A stretch of 51,410 nucleotides of DNA from a virus. Positions within the stretch are counted from its first letter, which is position 1. Each line of letters opens with the position of its first letter. Under the pieces are notes generated by a model, which saw nothing but the letters and a program-made list of their open reading frames with translations, was not told where the DNA came from and did not search any database. The translations under genes and the position numbers were made by a program. The stretch is from positions 1 through 51,410 of the IMG/VR virus record IMGVR_UViG_3300031857_000280; one strand, given 5' to 3'. Below, piece by piece: positions 8,364 through 15,202 of this stretch.

Positions 8364-9884
8364 TCAAGTGTAGCGGTACGGCGCCGGCTTGACTTCCCGG
8401 CGTTTGTTCGCCGAGTCCAAGCCCACGCCTCGCACGTTCATGTCTATCACCGAGTCCGCGTACTGGTTGGCATCGTGCACGTGGGAGTACTCGTTCTTGT
8501 CGGGCTTGTCTTCCATCTCGCCGCTGCGCTTGATTTTGTACCGGTACCCGGACTTAAAGCCGCGGATGAGCATCGAGCACTTCGGGTCGATGAGGTACAT
8601 GGCCTTGCCCTCGACCTGCTGCATGAGCAGGCGCTCGACGGCCTGGATGCGCAACTCGGGCTTGTTGGACGGCGGCTTGACGCACCGGAACCCAGCGCGC
8701 TTGAGCGCGTCGACCAGCGTGAGCTCGTTGAGCTGCTGCTTCATGAAGCCGGCCGGGTCTGGCGCGCACACGAAGGTGCACCCCTGGAAGTTGTTGGCGA
8801 TGTACGGCTGCAGCTTGGTCGTGATGAAAGTCTCGATGCCCATGTTCTCCGAGGTAATCTCCCCCAGGGTCAGCACGCGCCCCCGCGGGTCACGCTGCTT
8901 GAACACGGCTGATGGCGTGCGGCCGAAGTCCACCCCGATCACGATGGTGTAGTCCTCTCCGCGGATGGGCCGCAGCTCCCCCTGAGCCACATGGAAATCT
9001 GGTACGAACGTCTTGTCGTACACCGGGGTGCCCGAAAGCGATCGGCCGTACTCGGAGCGCAGATACACACGTAGCCAGTCCTCGGTCTTGCCCGGGATCA
9101 AGTTGGGGTAGTAGTTCGGGTTGAGCACCTTGGCGTTGTCGGCCTCGAAGTTAACCAGCCACTCGTTGCCGTCCTTGTCCAGCTGGGGCTCCTCGGGGTC
9201 GATGACCAGCGGGCCTTGCATGGTATCCACGCTCACGAGCTTGTCGCCGAAGCGCTCGACCCAGGCGTCCTTGGTCAGGATAGCCGGCGGCTGCTTGTGG
9301 ATGCTCCAGTTGCTCGGCGGCTCTTCCATCTTGTCGTGCCACCACGTGTCCTCGTCTGGCATGTTGCTGTCGAACAACGCGCACGAGCGGGTGGGCCCAC
9401 CGTCCTTGGGGCTAGGGTATCGGTTCAGACGGCCGAGCAGGCCGTCGACCACCTCGCTGTGCAGCTCTCGGCTCTCGTTACCCCACAGGAATGTCGTCTC
9501 CAGCGACAGCGCCTTACGCACGTCGTCCGGGGTATCCAAGGCGATGAACAGCCACTCGGACTCCACCTTGGTACCGTCAGGCAGCCCAGCGATCAGGGTG
9601 AACGTCTTCTCCACGGCCTTCCACACACCGGCCTCGCCTGGCGGCAGCCAGTCGAACACCGTCTTTCTCGTGGTCAGCGCCAGCTGGTCGGCCGTGTTAC
9701 GCACGATCACCGCCCGAGTCTTGCGAACCCCCTTGACGTTGGGGGCTTGGCCACATGCCAGCCTGACAAGTTCGTGCACACAGGTCACAGATTTGCCGCC
9801 ACCGACTGGGCCGGCCAAGACCCGCACGTAGCTCTGGTCGAGCATGAACTCGCGTTGGGTGGGTGTGGGTTTGTAGGCGCTCAT
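8364..9884 (-). CDS. Terminase large subunit
   Basis: A 506-residue packaging motor. Residues 25-32 form the Walker A loop (GPVGGGKS). The segment 'ALDTPDDVRKALSLETTF', followed by 'LWGNESREL', matches the Walker B and coupling region of T7-like large terminases. The C-terminal RNase H-like nuclease begins at 'IVIGVDFGRTPSAVF'. It cuts concatemeric DNA and pumps it through the portal. It overlaps the upstream small gene by ATGA, with the candidate small subunit just before that. Confidence 0.92.
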   Translation of the reverse strand: MSAYKPTPTQREFMLDQSYVRVLAGPVGGGKSVTCVHELVRLACGQAPNVKGVRKTRAVIVRNTADQLALTTRKTVFDWLPPGEAGVWKAVEKTFTLIAGLPDGTKVESEWLFIALDTPDDVRKALSLETTFLWGNESRELHSEVVDGLLGRLNRYPSPKDGGPTRSCALFDSNMPDEDTWWHDKMEEPPSNWSIHKQPPAILTKDAWVERFGDKLVSVDTMQGPLVIDPEEPQLDKDGNEWLVNFEADNAKVLNPNYYPNLIPGKTEDWLRVYLRSEYGRSLSGTPVYDKTFVPDFHVAQGELRPIRGEDYTIVIGVDFGRTPSAVFKQRDPRGRVLTLGEITSENMGIETFITTKLQPYIANNFQGCTFVCAPDPAGFMKQQLNELTLVDALKRAGFRCVKPPSNKPELRIQAVERLLMQQVEGKAMYLIDPKCSMLIRGFKSGYRYKIKRSGEMEDKPDKNEYSHVHDANQYADSVIDMNVRGVGLDSANKRREVKPAPYRYT

Positions 9885-10150
9885 TTTTTCTTCAGGGTTG
9901 CGGCATTGGTTTTCGGGTCGTACTTGAAGTCCGACGGCTTGCGCTTGCCATCCGAGTACTTTGCCTCCCGGTCTTTGGCCCGGCCGTCGTTGCCGAGGTC
10001 CTGACGTTTCTTGCCTTCGGCCGTCAAGCTACCGTCGGCCTTGATGTGCCCACGTTTGACCAACAGCCCCTTGGCGATGTTCCCCGCACCTGCTTGGCCG
10101 CGGGCGGCGATCTGTCGGGTCAGACGTGTTTCGAGTTTGGACTTAGCCAT
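9881..10150 (-). CDS. Small basic hypothetical protein between terminase genes
   Basis: An 89-residue Lys/Arg-rich protein with a helical N-terminus and the later segment 'RGHIKADGSLTAEGKKRQ'. I chose the ATG at 10150 because AAGGAG lies eight bases before it; a longer frame to 10195 has no site and would overlap the upstream gene deeply. It overlaps that gene by 8 bp and the large terminase by 4 bp. A DNA-binding packaging accessory role is conceivable but unsupported. Confidence 0.65.
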   Translation of the reverse strand: MAKSKLETRLTRQIAARGQAGAGNIAKGLLVKRGHIKADGSLTAEGKKRQDLGNDGRAKDREAKYSDGKRKPSDFKYDPKTNAATLKKK

Positions 10151-10652
10151 TTGGAATCTCCTTGACGTCGACGTCGATCGCCGACTGAACTGCATTGTTA
10201 CTCAAGCTGATGCTCTGGCCACCGCCCAAGTCGATGCTGATCTGGAAACTTGGGCCCGAGTCGGTCTTTTTCTCGTCCTTGGCTTCCAAGCCGGCTGCCT
10301 TCATCAGGGTTTTGAGGGCCTCATGGGTCTGGCCAAAGCTGGCGTTGGGGTCCGCGGCCTGCAAATAGACCTTGTCTAGGAGCTCGCCGGCCATCCAGGA
10401 TGCCTTGGCCTTGAATGTGACCCCGTTGCGCTCAAATTCGGCCCGTTTGGCCGCTACCTGCAGCTGAAACCAGGGTTTGGCCTCCAGTTCGCGGTACTGC
10501 TCCACGGACAGACCATGGCGAGACGCCACGATGAGCTCATCTTCCATGCCCAAGGCCAGGGCCGCCACCATTTCATCGCTGATTTGGGGGAACGAGACCG
10601 TTTTTGGGGCGTATTCGAGCTCGCCGTCGGGGATTTCGGGCAAATTATCCAT
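10143..10652 (-). CDS. Candidate small terminase subunit
   Basis: A 169-residue protein. Residues 20-60 contain a helical segment ('DEMVAALALGMEDELIVASR') followed by 'HGLSVEQYRELE', compatible with an HTH-like DNA-recognition domain. Residues 60-120 are helical, as in small-terminase oligomerisation domains, and the tail is short and acidic/polar. Position one small gene before the large terminase and the length fit the family. No diagnostic motif exists, so this is position plus architecture. Its ATG overlaps the stop of the upstream RHH gene. Confidence 0.55.
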   Translation of the reverse strand: MDNLPEIPDGELEYAPKTVSFPQISDEMVAALALGMEDELIVASRHGLSVEQYRELEAKPWFQLQVAAKRAEFERNGVTFKAKASWMAGELLDKVYLQAADPNASFGQTHEALKTLMKAAGLEAKDEKKTDSGPSFQISIDLGGGQSISLSNNAVQSAIDVDVKEIPNG

Positions 10653-10794
10653 TTTGCTGGGCCTTTTCGAGGGCTTGGGAGTACTTTTCCAAGGCGATTC
10701 GGATCATTTCGGCCATGGGGATGCCCCGCTTTTGAGCGTAAAGGCGGTACTTTTCGACCAGTTCGTCGGGCAAAAATAGGTTGTGTCGCTTCAT
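10645..10794 (-). CDS. Ribbon-helix-helix DNA-binding protein
   Basis: A 49-residue protein found by reading the gap upstream of the small terminase candidate. 'KRHNLFLPDELVEKYRLYAQ' is a beta strand followed by helix 1, and 'GIPMAEMIRIALEKYSQ' is helix 2 of an Arc/CopG/MetJ-type fold. Such proteins dimerise and insert a two-stranded sheet into the major groove. It is the first gene of the packaging operon, next to the divergent control region with repeated sequences, so autoregulation is plausible. The last codons overlap the next ATG. There is no strong ribosome-binding site. Confidence 0.7.
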   Translation of the reverse strand: MKRHNLFLPDELVEKYRLYAQKRGIPMAEMIRIALEKYSQALEKAQQNG

Positions 10795-10816
10795 TTTTGA
10801 GGGTTTGTAACGTGTG

Positions 10817-10853
10817 TATGTGTATTGTACGGGGTTTTTTAATTTTTGCGCAA
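10817..10853 (-). promoter_or_regulatory. Possible sigma70 promoter of the minus block
   Basis: On the minus strand TTGCGC (10853-10848), an 18-bp A/T-rich spacer and TACAAT (10829-10824) would start RNA near 10817, about 23 bases before the RHH gene. The -10 matches consensus at 5 of 6 positions, the -35 only at 3 of 6. Confidence 0.35.
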
Positions 10854-10910
10854 CAAAAAGGTGTGTATGTCTATATGTTTGGCGTGCTGTATGAGCGACT
10901 GGTATACACC

Positions 10911-10952
10911 GGGCGGGCGGGGGGTGGGGGTGGGGGGCCTGTGGGGGGTGGG
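10911..10952 (+). other. G-quadruplex-forming tract
   Basis: The plus strand has 42 bases containing six runs of three or more G separated by 1-5 bases: GGGC, GGGC, GGGGGGT, GGGGGT, GGGGGG, then GGGGGGTGGG. This exceeds the usual four-run definition of an intramolecular quadruplex. It lies in the divergent control region. Confidence 0.7.
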
Positions 10953-10953
10953 T

Positions 10954-11023
10954 AAAGTAGAAACTTTGCCTATGTTGTAGAGCAAGCGAGTATACGAAAA
11001 GTAGAAAGTTTGCCTACGTTGTA
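10954..11023 (+). repeat. Two 26-bp direct repeats
   Basis: Copies at 10954-10979 and 10998-11023 match at 24 of 26 positions. Each reads AAAGTAGAAA, then C or G, then TTTGCCTA, then T or C, then GTTGTA. Start-to-start distance is 44 bp, about four helical turns, as expected for a protein binding the same DNA face. They are candidate operators. Confidence 0.75.
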
Positions 11024-11040
11024 AGTGGTATCGCCCACTT
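11023..11040. other. Short inverted repeat after the 26-bp repeats
   Basis: AAGTGG, a six-base spacer TATCGC, and CCACTT form a 6-bp stem directly abutting the second 26-bp repeat. No T tract follows, so it is not a standard terminator. Confidence 0.45.
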
Positions 11041-11254
11041 CGTCTCACGCTCATTAAAAAGCAATTTAGGTTTTTTGTGTCTATGCGGCGCATTGTGTTA
11101 TCACGCTTAGGGTTCATTCTCTCAAGCGTATGACGTGAATTGTCATGCATGGGCGTTAAGCAAGAATACCTGAATCTGGGACTTTATCATTAAAAATTTA
11201 TTCTTAGTAGTGTCGGTGTTAGGATGACCCTAATACTATGGACTACAATGTTTT

Positions 11255-11316
11255 GCGCTTTGAGTGAAGTAAGCGCCGGAATCGGGGGGATGATGCCTAG
11301 CAAGCTATGCCCCCCG
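11255..11316 (+). promoter_or_regulatory. Two hairpins in the leader of the first plus gene
   Basis: GCGCTT (11255-11260) pairs with AAGCGC (11271-11276). CGGGGGG (11283-11289) pairs with CCCCCCG (11310-11316) around a 20-base interior. If transcription starts upstream, both would form in the 5' leader RNA and could act as an attenuator or stability element. Confidence 0.5.
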
Positions 11317-11361
11317 CTTTAATCTGCATATTCAATCCTGAGTGTGCAGATACAAAGCCTC

Positions 11362-11380
11362 TCAATCACTTAATCAAGGA
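11362..11380 (+). promoter_or_regulatory. Leader motif copy 1 with ribosome-binding site
   Basis: TCAATCACTTAATCAAGGA lies six bases before the ATG at 11387. It is the first of five related leaders on this strand. Confidence 0.55.
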
Positions 11381-11386
11381 CTCAAA

Positions 11387-11821
11387 ATGTCAAACGCTCT
11401 CGCACTTTCCGTCATCAACAATGCCGAAGCCGGCAACATGGTCACCTTCAACGCCAAGGGTAAAACCGGCTCATTCGCTCGGGCCATTGCCTTCGCTAAC
11501 CGCGAAACCCGCAATATGCTCGCATCCGGCATGATGCTCAAGTATCTGCAAAACGGCCAGTATCGCCCCATCGTGAACGATATCCTGACCTGTGGCCTCG
11601 TGCCCAAAGCTAACGCCGACTGGGTTCGTGCCGGTATCCCTGAAACTGGCCCTGTGTCCAAGGACATCTTGGTGAACCTGTGCCGTCAAGTCAAGACTGT
11701 CATCGAATCCAAGCGCACCAAAGCCGGCGAGCCCGTCATGCTCAAGGGCGAAAAGCTTTTCATGTTCGGTTTCGTGTCTGCCATCGTGAACGACCAAGCC
11801 ACCGACACCATCGAAGCCTAA
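11387..11821 (+). CDS. First plus-strand gene, unknown function
   Basis: A 144-residue protein not recognised. The ATG at 11387 is chosen because AAGGA lies six bases before it. The protein is of mixed alpha/beta appearance, with a helical centre ('AFANRETRNMLASGMMLKYL') and a C-terminal helical segment, and has no signal peptide or membrane segment. As the gene nearest the divergent control region it is probably transcribed very early, when host take-over proteins are made; that role is inference. Confidence 0.65.
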   Translation: MSNALALSVINNAEAGNMVTFNAKGKTGSFARAIAFANRETRNMLASGMMLKYLQNGQYRPIVNDILTCGLVPKANADWVRAGIPETGPVSKDILVNLCRQVKTVIESKRTKAGEPVMLKGEKLFMFGFVSAIVNDQATDTIEA

Positions 11822-11854
11822 GCACCCCTGACCTGAGCACGTCACCAAACTGCT

Positions 11855-11875
11855 CACACCATTCAATCACCGGAG
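11855..11875 (+). promoter_or_regulatory. Leader motif copy 2
   Basis: CACACCATTCAATCAC followed by CGGAG precedes the ATG at 11882. The CATTCAATCAC core recurs before other plus genes. Confidence 0.55.
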
Positions 11876-11881
11876 TGCCCC

Positions 11882-12124
11882 ATGTATACCCTCAAAATCA
11901 TCAATGGCAAGCGCATTTGGGTATCCGATACCCTGACCCGCATCGACCCGTCCGAGCGTGCCCAAGGGCACATAGGACGCAAGCTCCAAGGTGGCGACCC
12001 GCCAGTGCCATACCGCAACGCTTGTTCCAAGTGGGCAACGTGCCCGACCAAGTGGGCCCGAGAACCATTCGCCAGTCGCCAAATCAGGGGCGAAGTCATG
12101 GCCGACCGCCGCGCCATGCAGTAA
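11882..12124 (+). CDS. Small hypothetical protein
   Basis: An 80-residue basic protein, start supported by CGGAG. An N-terminal beta hairpin-like stretch ('YTLKIINGKRIWVSD') is followed by a segment with two Cys five residues apart ('NACSKWATC'). Not recognised. It is the last gene before a gene-free, repeat-rich gap. Confidence 0.5.
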   Translation: MYTLKIINGKRIWVSDTLTRIDPSERAQGHIGRKLQGGDPPVPYRNACSKWATCPTKWAREPFASRQIRGEVMADRRAMQ

Positions 12125-12515
12125 CCAAAGTCTTACAGTTTTGTAATTAGCCAAGGTTTTGCTCTGTCTTATTATCTGCCTAATTATATACACACGTAAA
12201 ATGTTCAATGAAATCAACGAACTACCATTTATGATGTGTAAATAGTTAGTTCCTAATTAGACAATAAGACAATAAGACAGTAAATAAGAGCCTCCTCGTC
12301 TATAGAAAAATCTGAGCTTGGCAAGTGCTCAAAGACCTACACACCTTTCAACGCCCCAAAACCTGGCTGGTCCTAGCGGATTGGCTGTCTTTTGTCTAAT
12401 TGCTTATAAATCAACGACTTGCTGTAAGACAGCTTGCCCAACTCATCCGGACGACTTGTCTAATTACACGTTTTTTCCGCATTGTGAAAACATACACACC
12501 CAACTGGAGCCACAC
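12125..12515. repeat. A/T-rich repeat cluster, candidate origin or operator region
   Basis: This 391-bp gene-free stretch is richer in A+T than its surroundings. TTGTCTAATT occurs at 12392-12401 and 12456-12465 and inverted (AATTAGACAA) at 12255-12264. An 8-bp unit AGACAATA is tandemly repeated at 12259-12282 (third copy AGACAGTA). TGTCTTATT (12165-12173) is the inverse of the AATAAGACA inside that array. GCTGT-AAG-ACAGC at 12421-12433 is a small perfect inverted repeat. Iteron-like arrays in A/T-rich DNA are typical of replication origins and of repressor sites; the sequence cannot decide between them. Confidence 0.6.
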
Positions 12516-12830
12516 ATGAAGTCCATCTTGGCCACCATTGCCCGAGCCCGACTGACCCTTCAACGTGAGGAACTGCGACAACAAGTCCTCGCCCGACATA
12601 CACACCCGCCGACAATGAGTGGTGAGACGGCGGCGCAGTATTACATTTCTCGACCCGCAAAAGTAAACCCCCCGTCATTCAATCAATCACTTGGAGACCC
12701 CTATGGAAGAACCCACCACGACCATCAAACCCCGACCCAAGGCCAAGGACCTATACGAATCCTACATGGCACTTGCGAGCTTGCACCGCAAGACTGGCCA
12801 GACGGTATTGGAGATGCTCAGTCATCCTGA
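12516..12830 (+). CDS. Small basic hypothetical protein overlapping the next gene
   Basis: A 104-residue frame starting at an ATG with GGAG six bases upstream. The first 45 residues form a basic helix ('RARLTLQREELRQQVLARHT'); the rest is His/Pro/Gln-rich. The last 128 bp overlap the following gene in another frame, and the low-complexity tail there may be only the shadow of that gene. Not recognised. The start is well supported, the full length less so. Confidence 0.45.
   Translation: MKSILATIARARLTLQREELRQQVLARHTHPPTMSGETAAQYYISRPAKVNPPSFNQSLGDPYGRTHHDHQTPTQGQGPIRILHGTCELAPQDWPDGIGDAQSS
12676..12696 (+). promoter_or_regulatory. Leader motif copy 3
   Basis: CATTCAATCAATCAC with TTGGAG lies just before the ATG at 12703. 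Here the motif lies inside the upstream reading frame. Confidence 0.5.
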
Positions 12831-13005
12831 CTGCACCATGGCTCAGATGCAGGACTGCCACCGGGTCTTGTCCCACGTGACCAAACACCTGCTCGACAAC
12901 AAACAGCGGGTCATGTTGGCCATTGAGAAGGCTTCGGCCGACTCGGCCATGCGGCACATGATGCTGACCAAAATCCAGAACCACAGACTCTTCCCCAAGG
13001 ACTGA
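12703..13005 (+). CDS. Hypothetical helical protein
   Basis: A 100-residue protein, start chosen at the ATG with GGAG (six-base spacing) rather than a TTG four codons upstream. After a charged N-terminus it is nearly all helix ('LYESYMALASLHRKTGQTVL', 'SHVTKHLLDNKQRVMLAIEK') with regular His and Lys. No family recognised. It begins a dense run of small genes with short spacings. Confidence 0.6.
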   Translation: MEEPTTTIKPRPKAKDLYESYMALASLHRKTGQTVLEMLSHPDCTMAQMQDCHRVLSHVTKHLLDNKQRVMLAIEKASADSAMRHMMLTKIQNHRLFPKD

Positions 13006-13007
13006 CC

Positions 13008-13358
13008 ATGGAAACCCCACCCTATGAATCCATCACAGACGAAGAGGGCAAGGTGTTCTACCTCGTGCCTGAGTTACTGACCCTTGTCGCCGGAGAACTT
13101 GTGGACACCCTTGCCACGACTACGTGGCGTTCTCGTGGGCATCCACCTGGGTGCTCAGCGTGTCACTTCAACCGCAAGGAACGCCGACAGCCACAACACC
13201 CAAGCCGAGACCATCACGAGCACTGCAACTGCCCGGTGGGTGGCGTCATCAACGACTACAAGTGCGCCAGCACTAGGAATATCTTCGTCACCCCCAGAAA
13301 CCTCAAGCGATACCAAATCCGAGCTGTCACGGCTCGACTAACCGGAGAACTCAAATGA
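13008..13358 (+). CDS. Cys/His-rich hypothetical protein
   Basis: A 116-residue protein. The middle carries a cluster of metal-ligand-type residues ('GCSACHFNRKERR' and 'DHHEHCNCP'), which suggests a small zinc-binding fold. It starts two bases after the previous stop with AAGGA seven bases upstream, and ends in a 4-bp overlap with the next gene. Family not recognised. Confidence 0.5.
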   Translation: METPPYESITDEEGKVFYLVPELLTLVAGELVDTLATTTWRSRGHPPGCSACHFNRKERRQPQHPSRDHHEHCNCPVGGVINDYKCASTRNIFVTPRNLKRYQIRAVTARLTGELK

Positions 13359-13549
13359 CCATTACCCACCGATTCAACCCAACCGACCTCAAGTGCCAGC
13401 TGTTCGCTGACCGTGGCGACAACGTGGCCGAGGCCATGCAGTATGCCTACAAGCTGATTGAATCCCTGCCCAAGGGTGACCGAGCGGCCGCATACACAGC
13501 GCTGCACGTAGTCTTGAACACCATCTCGAACGCCTTGGAGGAGGCCTGA
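13355..13549 (+). CDS. Small hypothetical helical protein
   Basis: A 64-residue protein, translationally coupled at both ends (ATGA with the upstream gene, one-base TGATG overlap with the downstream gene). A predicted helix pair covers residues 20-62 ('VAEAMQYAYKLIESL' and 'LHVVLNTISNALEE'). Not recognised. Confidence 0.55.
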   Translation: MTITHRFNPTDLKCQLFADRGDNVAEAMQYAYKLIESLPKGDRAAAYTALHVVLNTISNALEEA

Positions 13550-13788
13550 TGGCTGATGACAGCTACCAAGAATCATACGACCCCGGCGACCTGTTCGAGC
13601 ACGAGCCAAGTGGCGCAGTGTTCAGAGCAGCACACGACAAGACTGACTCATGCGAAGGATGCGCTGGCAATGTCAGCAACCAGATGTGTGACGTCCTGCC
13701 CATTGGTTGCAACTTAGACCAAATCATTTGGAAACCCTTCAACATCGAGGCCAAGGTATTGGCCGTAACCCTCAGATTGGAAGAGTAA
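13549..13788 (+). CDS. Small Cys-containing hypothetical protein
   Basis: A 79-residue acidic protein. Four Cys in the middle (in 'DSCEGCAGNVSNQMCD' plus one more nine or so residues on) could bind a metal. It overlaps the previous gene (TGATG) and the next (TAATG). Not recognised. Confidence 0.55.
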   Translation: MADDSYQESYDPGDLFEHEPSGAVFRAAHDKTDSCEGCAGNVSNQMCDVLPIGCNLDQIIWKPFNIEAKVLAVTLRLEE

Positions 13789-13967
13789 TGACACCAACAG
13801 AAATCATGCTCGTCGTCAGCCTTGGGCTGTCACTGGCTTACGCATCGGTAGTGCGAACACAACGACACCGGATGAACATCATCATCCAGGCCATCTTGAC
13901 CGATGAACGCAAATACAAAGAGCTGCGGGCCCTCTATCTGGCCGCGCAACCCAAGGAGCTGACATGA
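13788..13967 (+). CDS. Small single-pass membrane protein
   Basis: A 59-residue protein whose ATG overlaps the previous stop (TAATG). Residues 5-21 ('EIMLVVSLGLSLAYASV') are a likely transmembrane helix, followed by a basic cytoplasmic tail with a helix. Start choice rests on the coupling. Function unknown; one of several tiny membrane proteins in this block. Confidence 0.6.
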   Translation: MTPTEIMLVVSLGLSLAYASVVRTQRHRMNIIIQAILTDERKYKELRALYLAAQPKELT

Positions 13968-14125
13968 CCGCCACCCTTCGCCTAACCATCGTCTTCACCA
14001 TCGTTGCAGGGGCCATAGCTGGCACATACCTGCTCGACGTCAACCCCTACTGGTCAGGCTTGCTCTACCTTGGGTCAGTCGCGCTGTGGTTCGCCCTCGA
14101 CGCAACGCCTCCCGGGGAGGAATAA
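13964..14125 (+). CDS. Small two-pass membrane protein
   Basis: A 53-residue protein, ATG overlapping the previous stop by 4 bp, with AAGGAG upstream. Residues 5-24 ('LRLTIVFTIVAGAIAGTYLL') and 31-45 ('SGLLYLGSVALWFAL') are hydrophobic helices. With the preceding gene it makes a coupled pair of membrane micro-proteins just before the MoxR-like ATPase. Function unknown. Confidence 0.6.
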   Translation: MTATLRLTIVFTIVAGAIAGTYLLDVNPYWSGLLYLGSVALWFALDATPPGEE

Positions 14126-14174
14126 CACCACTCACTTATGGCGCAGTAAGGCTGGCGTCAACCAACAGCCCCAT

Positions 14175-14192
14175 CATTCAATCACCGAAAGG
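14175..14192 (+). promoter_or_regulatory. Leader motif copy 4
   Basis: CATTCAATCACCGAAAGG lies six bases before the ATG of the MoxR-like ATPase gene, within a 72-bp gene-free gap. Confidence 0.55.
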
Positions 14193-14197
14193 CAATC

Positions 14198-15202
14198 ATG
14201 CGATTCTCACACATCAAAACTTCCGTGCTCGAGCAGTTCAAAGCACCACAGGGCAACAAGATTGTTCCGTTCATCTTGGGTGCACCCGGCGGTGGCAAGT
14301 CAGCCGTAGCCCGTGACATTGTCAGCAGCCTCGGCATCGAGCAATCCAAAGTCATCGAGTTCACCGCATCCCTGCGTGACCCTGTTGACGTGCTCGGCGT
14401 CCCAGACGTCAGTGGCGACTACACCCGCTGGGTCCCACCCCAAGAGTTCTTCCAGATTCGCAAAGGCCAAGGCCCATGCGCCCTCATCCTCGAAGAGTTG
14501 TCCGATGCCCCTGTCCCCATGCAGAATGCCCTGTGCGGTGTCATCTACGACCGCCGTGCAGGTAACTTGCAACTCTCGGACAACCTGTTCATCATCGCCA
14601 CCGGTAACCGCACCGAGGACAAGTCAGGCGCCAACCGCATCACATCCAAGTTGGCCAACCGCACTCGTCGCTTCGACTTCCAAGAGAACCTCGAGGACTG
14701 GACCGACTGGGCACTCGACAACGACATCGACCCTGTGCTCATTCAGTTCCTGCGTTTCCGGCCCGGCATGCTCTCCGACTTCGACCCCAACCGCTTCGCC
14801 AACCCAACGCCTCGCTCATGGGAACGTGTCGACCTCATCCCTGCGTCTCTCGACTCCGCACTGTTCTACGACAACGTGGCCGGTGAGGTCGGCGAGGGTG
14901 CAGCTGCGGAATACACGGGCTTCCGCCGCATCTACATGGGCTTGCCTGACGTTGACGCTGTATTGCTCGACCCCAAGGGTGCCGACGTGCCAGCCGACCC
15001 AGCTACGCTCTATGCCCTGACCGGTGCTATCGCTCGCAAAGCCACCAAGGACAACTTCGGCCGTGTCTCCGACTACCTCGGACGACTGCCAGTCGAGTTC
15101 AACGTCATGGCAGCACGTGACTCCATCAGGCTCCAGCCGGATATCAAGTCCTCCAAGTCCTTCCTCGAGTGGGCTTCCAAATACAGCGAGGTGCTCATGT
15201 GA
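14198..15202 (+). CDS. MoxR-type AAA+ ATPase
   Basis: A 334-residue ATPase. Walker A is GAPGGGKS (residues 28-35), Walker B is 'CALILEE' (about 94-100), sensor 1 is 'IIATGN' (Asn137), and an Arg-finger candidate lies in 'LANRTRRF'. MoxR proteins form hexamers that remodel or load cofactors into partners, classically a VWA-domain protein. The partner is encoded five genes downstream (16458-17564). The four small genes between them may be substrates or adaptors. The cellular target is not evident. Leader motif and AAAGG precede the start. Confidence 0.85.
   Translation: MRFSHIKTSVLEQFKAPQGNKIVPFILGAPGGGKSAVARDIVSSLGIEQSKVIEFTASLRDPVDVLGVPDVSGDYTRWVPPQEFFQIRKGQGPCALILEELSDAPVPMQNALCGVIYDRRAGNLQLSDNLFIIATGNRTEDKSGANRITSKLANRTRRFDFQENLEDWTDWALDNDIDPVLIQFLRFRPGMLSDFDPNRFANPTPRSWERVDLIPASLDSALFYDNVAGEVGEGAAAEYTGFRRIYMGLPDVDAVLLDPKGADVPADPATLYALTGAIARKATKDNFGRVSDYLGRLPVEFNVMAARDSIRLQPDIKSSKSFLEWASKYSEVLM

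Larger units (their letters stand above)
10795..11386. promoter_or_regulatory. Divergent intergenic control region
   Basis: This 592-bp stretch has no gene I can support. It separates the minus packaging/structural block from the plus early block. It holds a possible minus promoter, a long G-run tract, two 26-bp direct repeats, several hairpins and an A/T-rich segment (about 11180-11215). I could not find a convincing consensus promoter for the first plus gene; TACAAT at 11244-11249 lacks a good -35. Confidence 0.7.

Noticed and set aside
11231-11249. TAATACTATGGACTACAAT resembles the start of a T7-type RNA polymerase promoter
   Set aside because: Only the first six bases and scattered later ones match, no second copy was found, and no phage RNA polymerase gene is present.
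12381-12410. TTGGCT-18-TATAAA as a promoter in the repeat cluster
   Set aside because: The -35 matches consensus in only three positions and the A/T-rich context makes chance -10 boxes likely; not listed as a feature.
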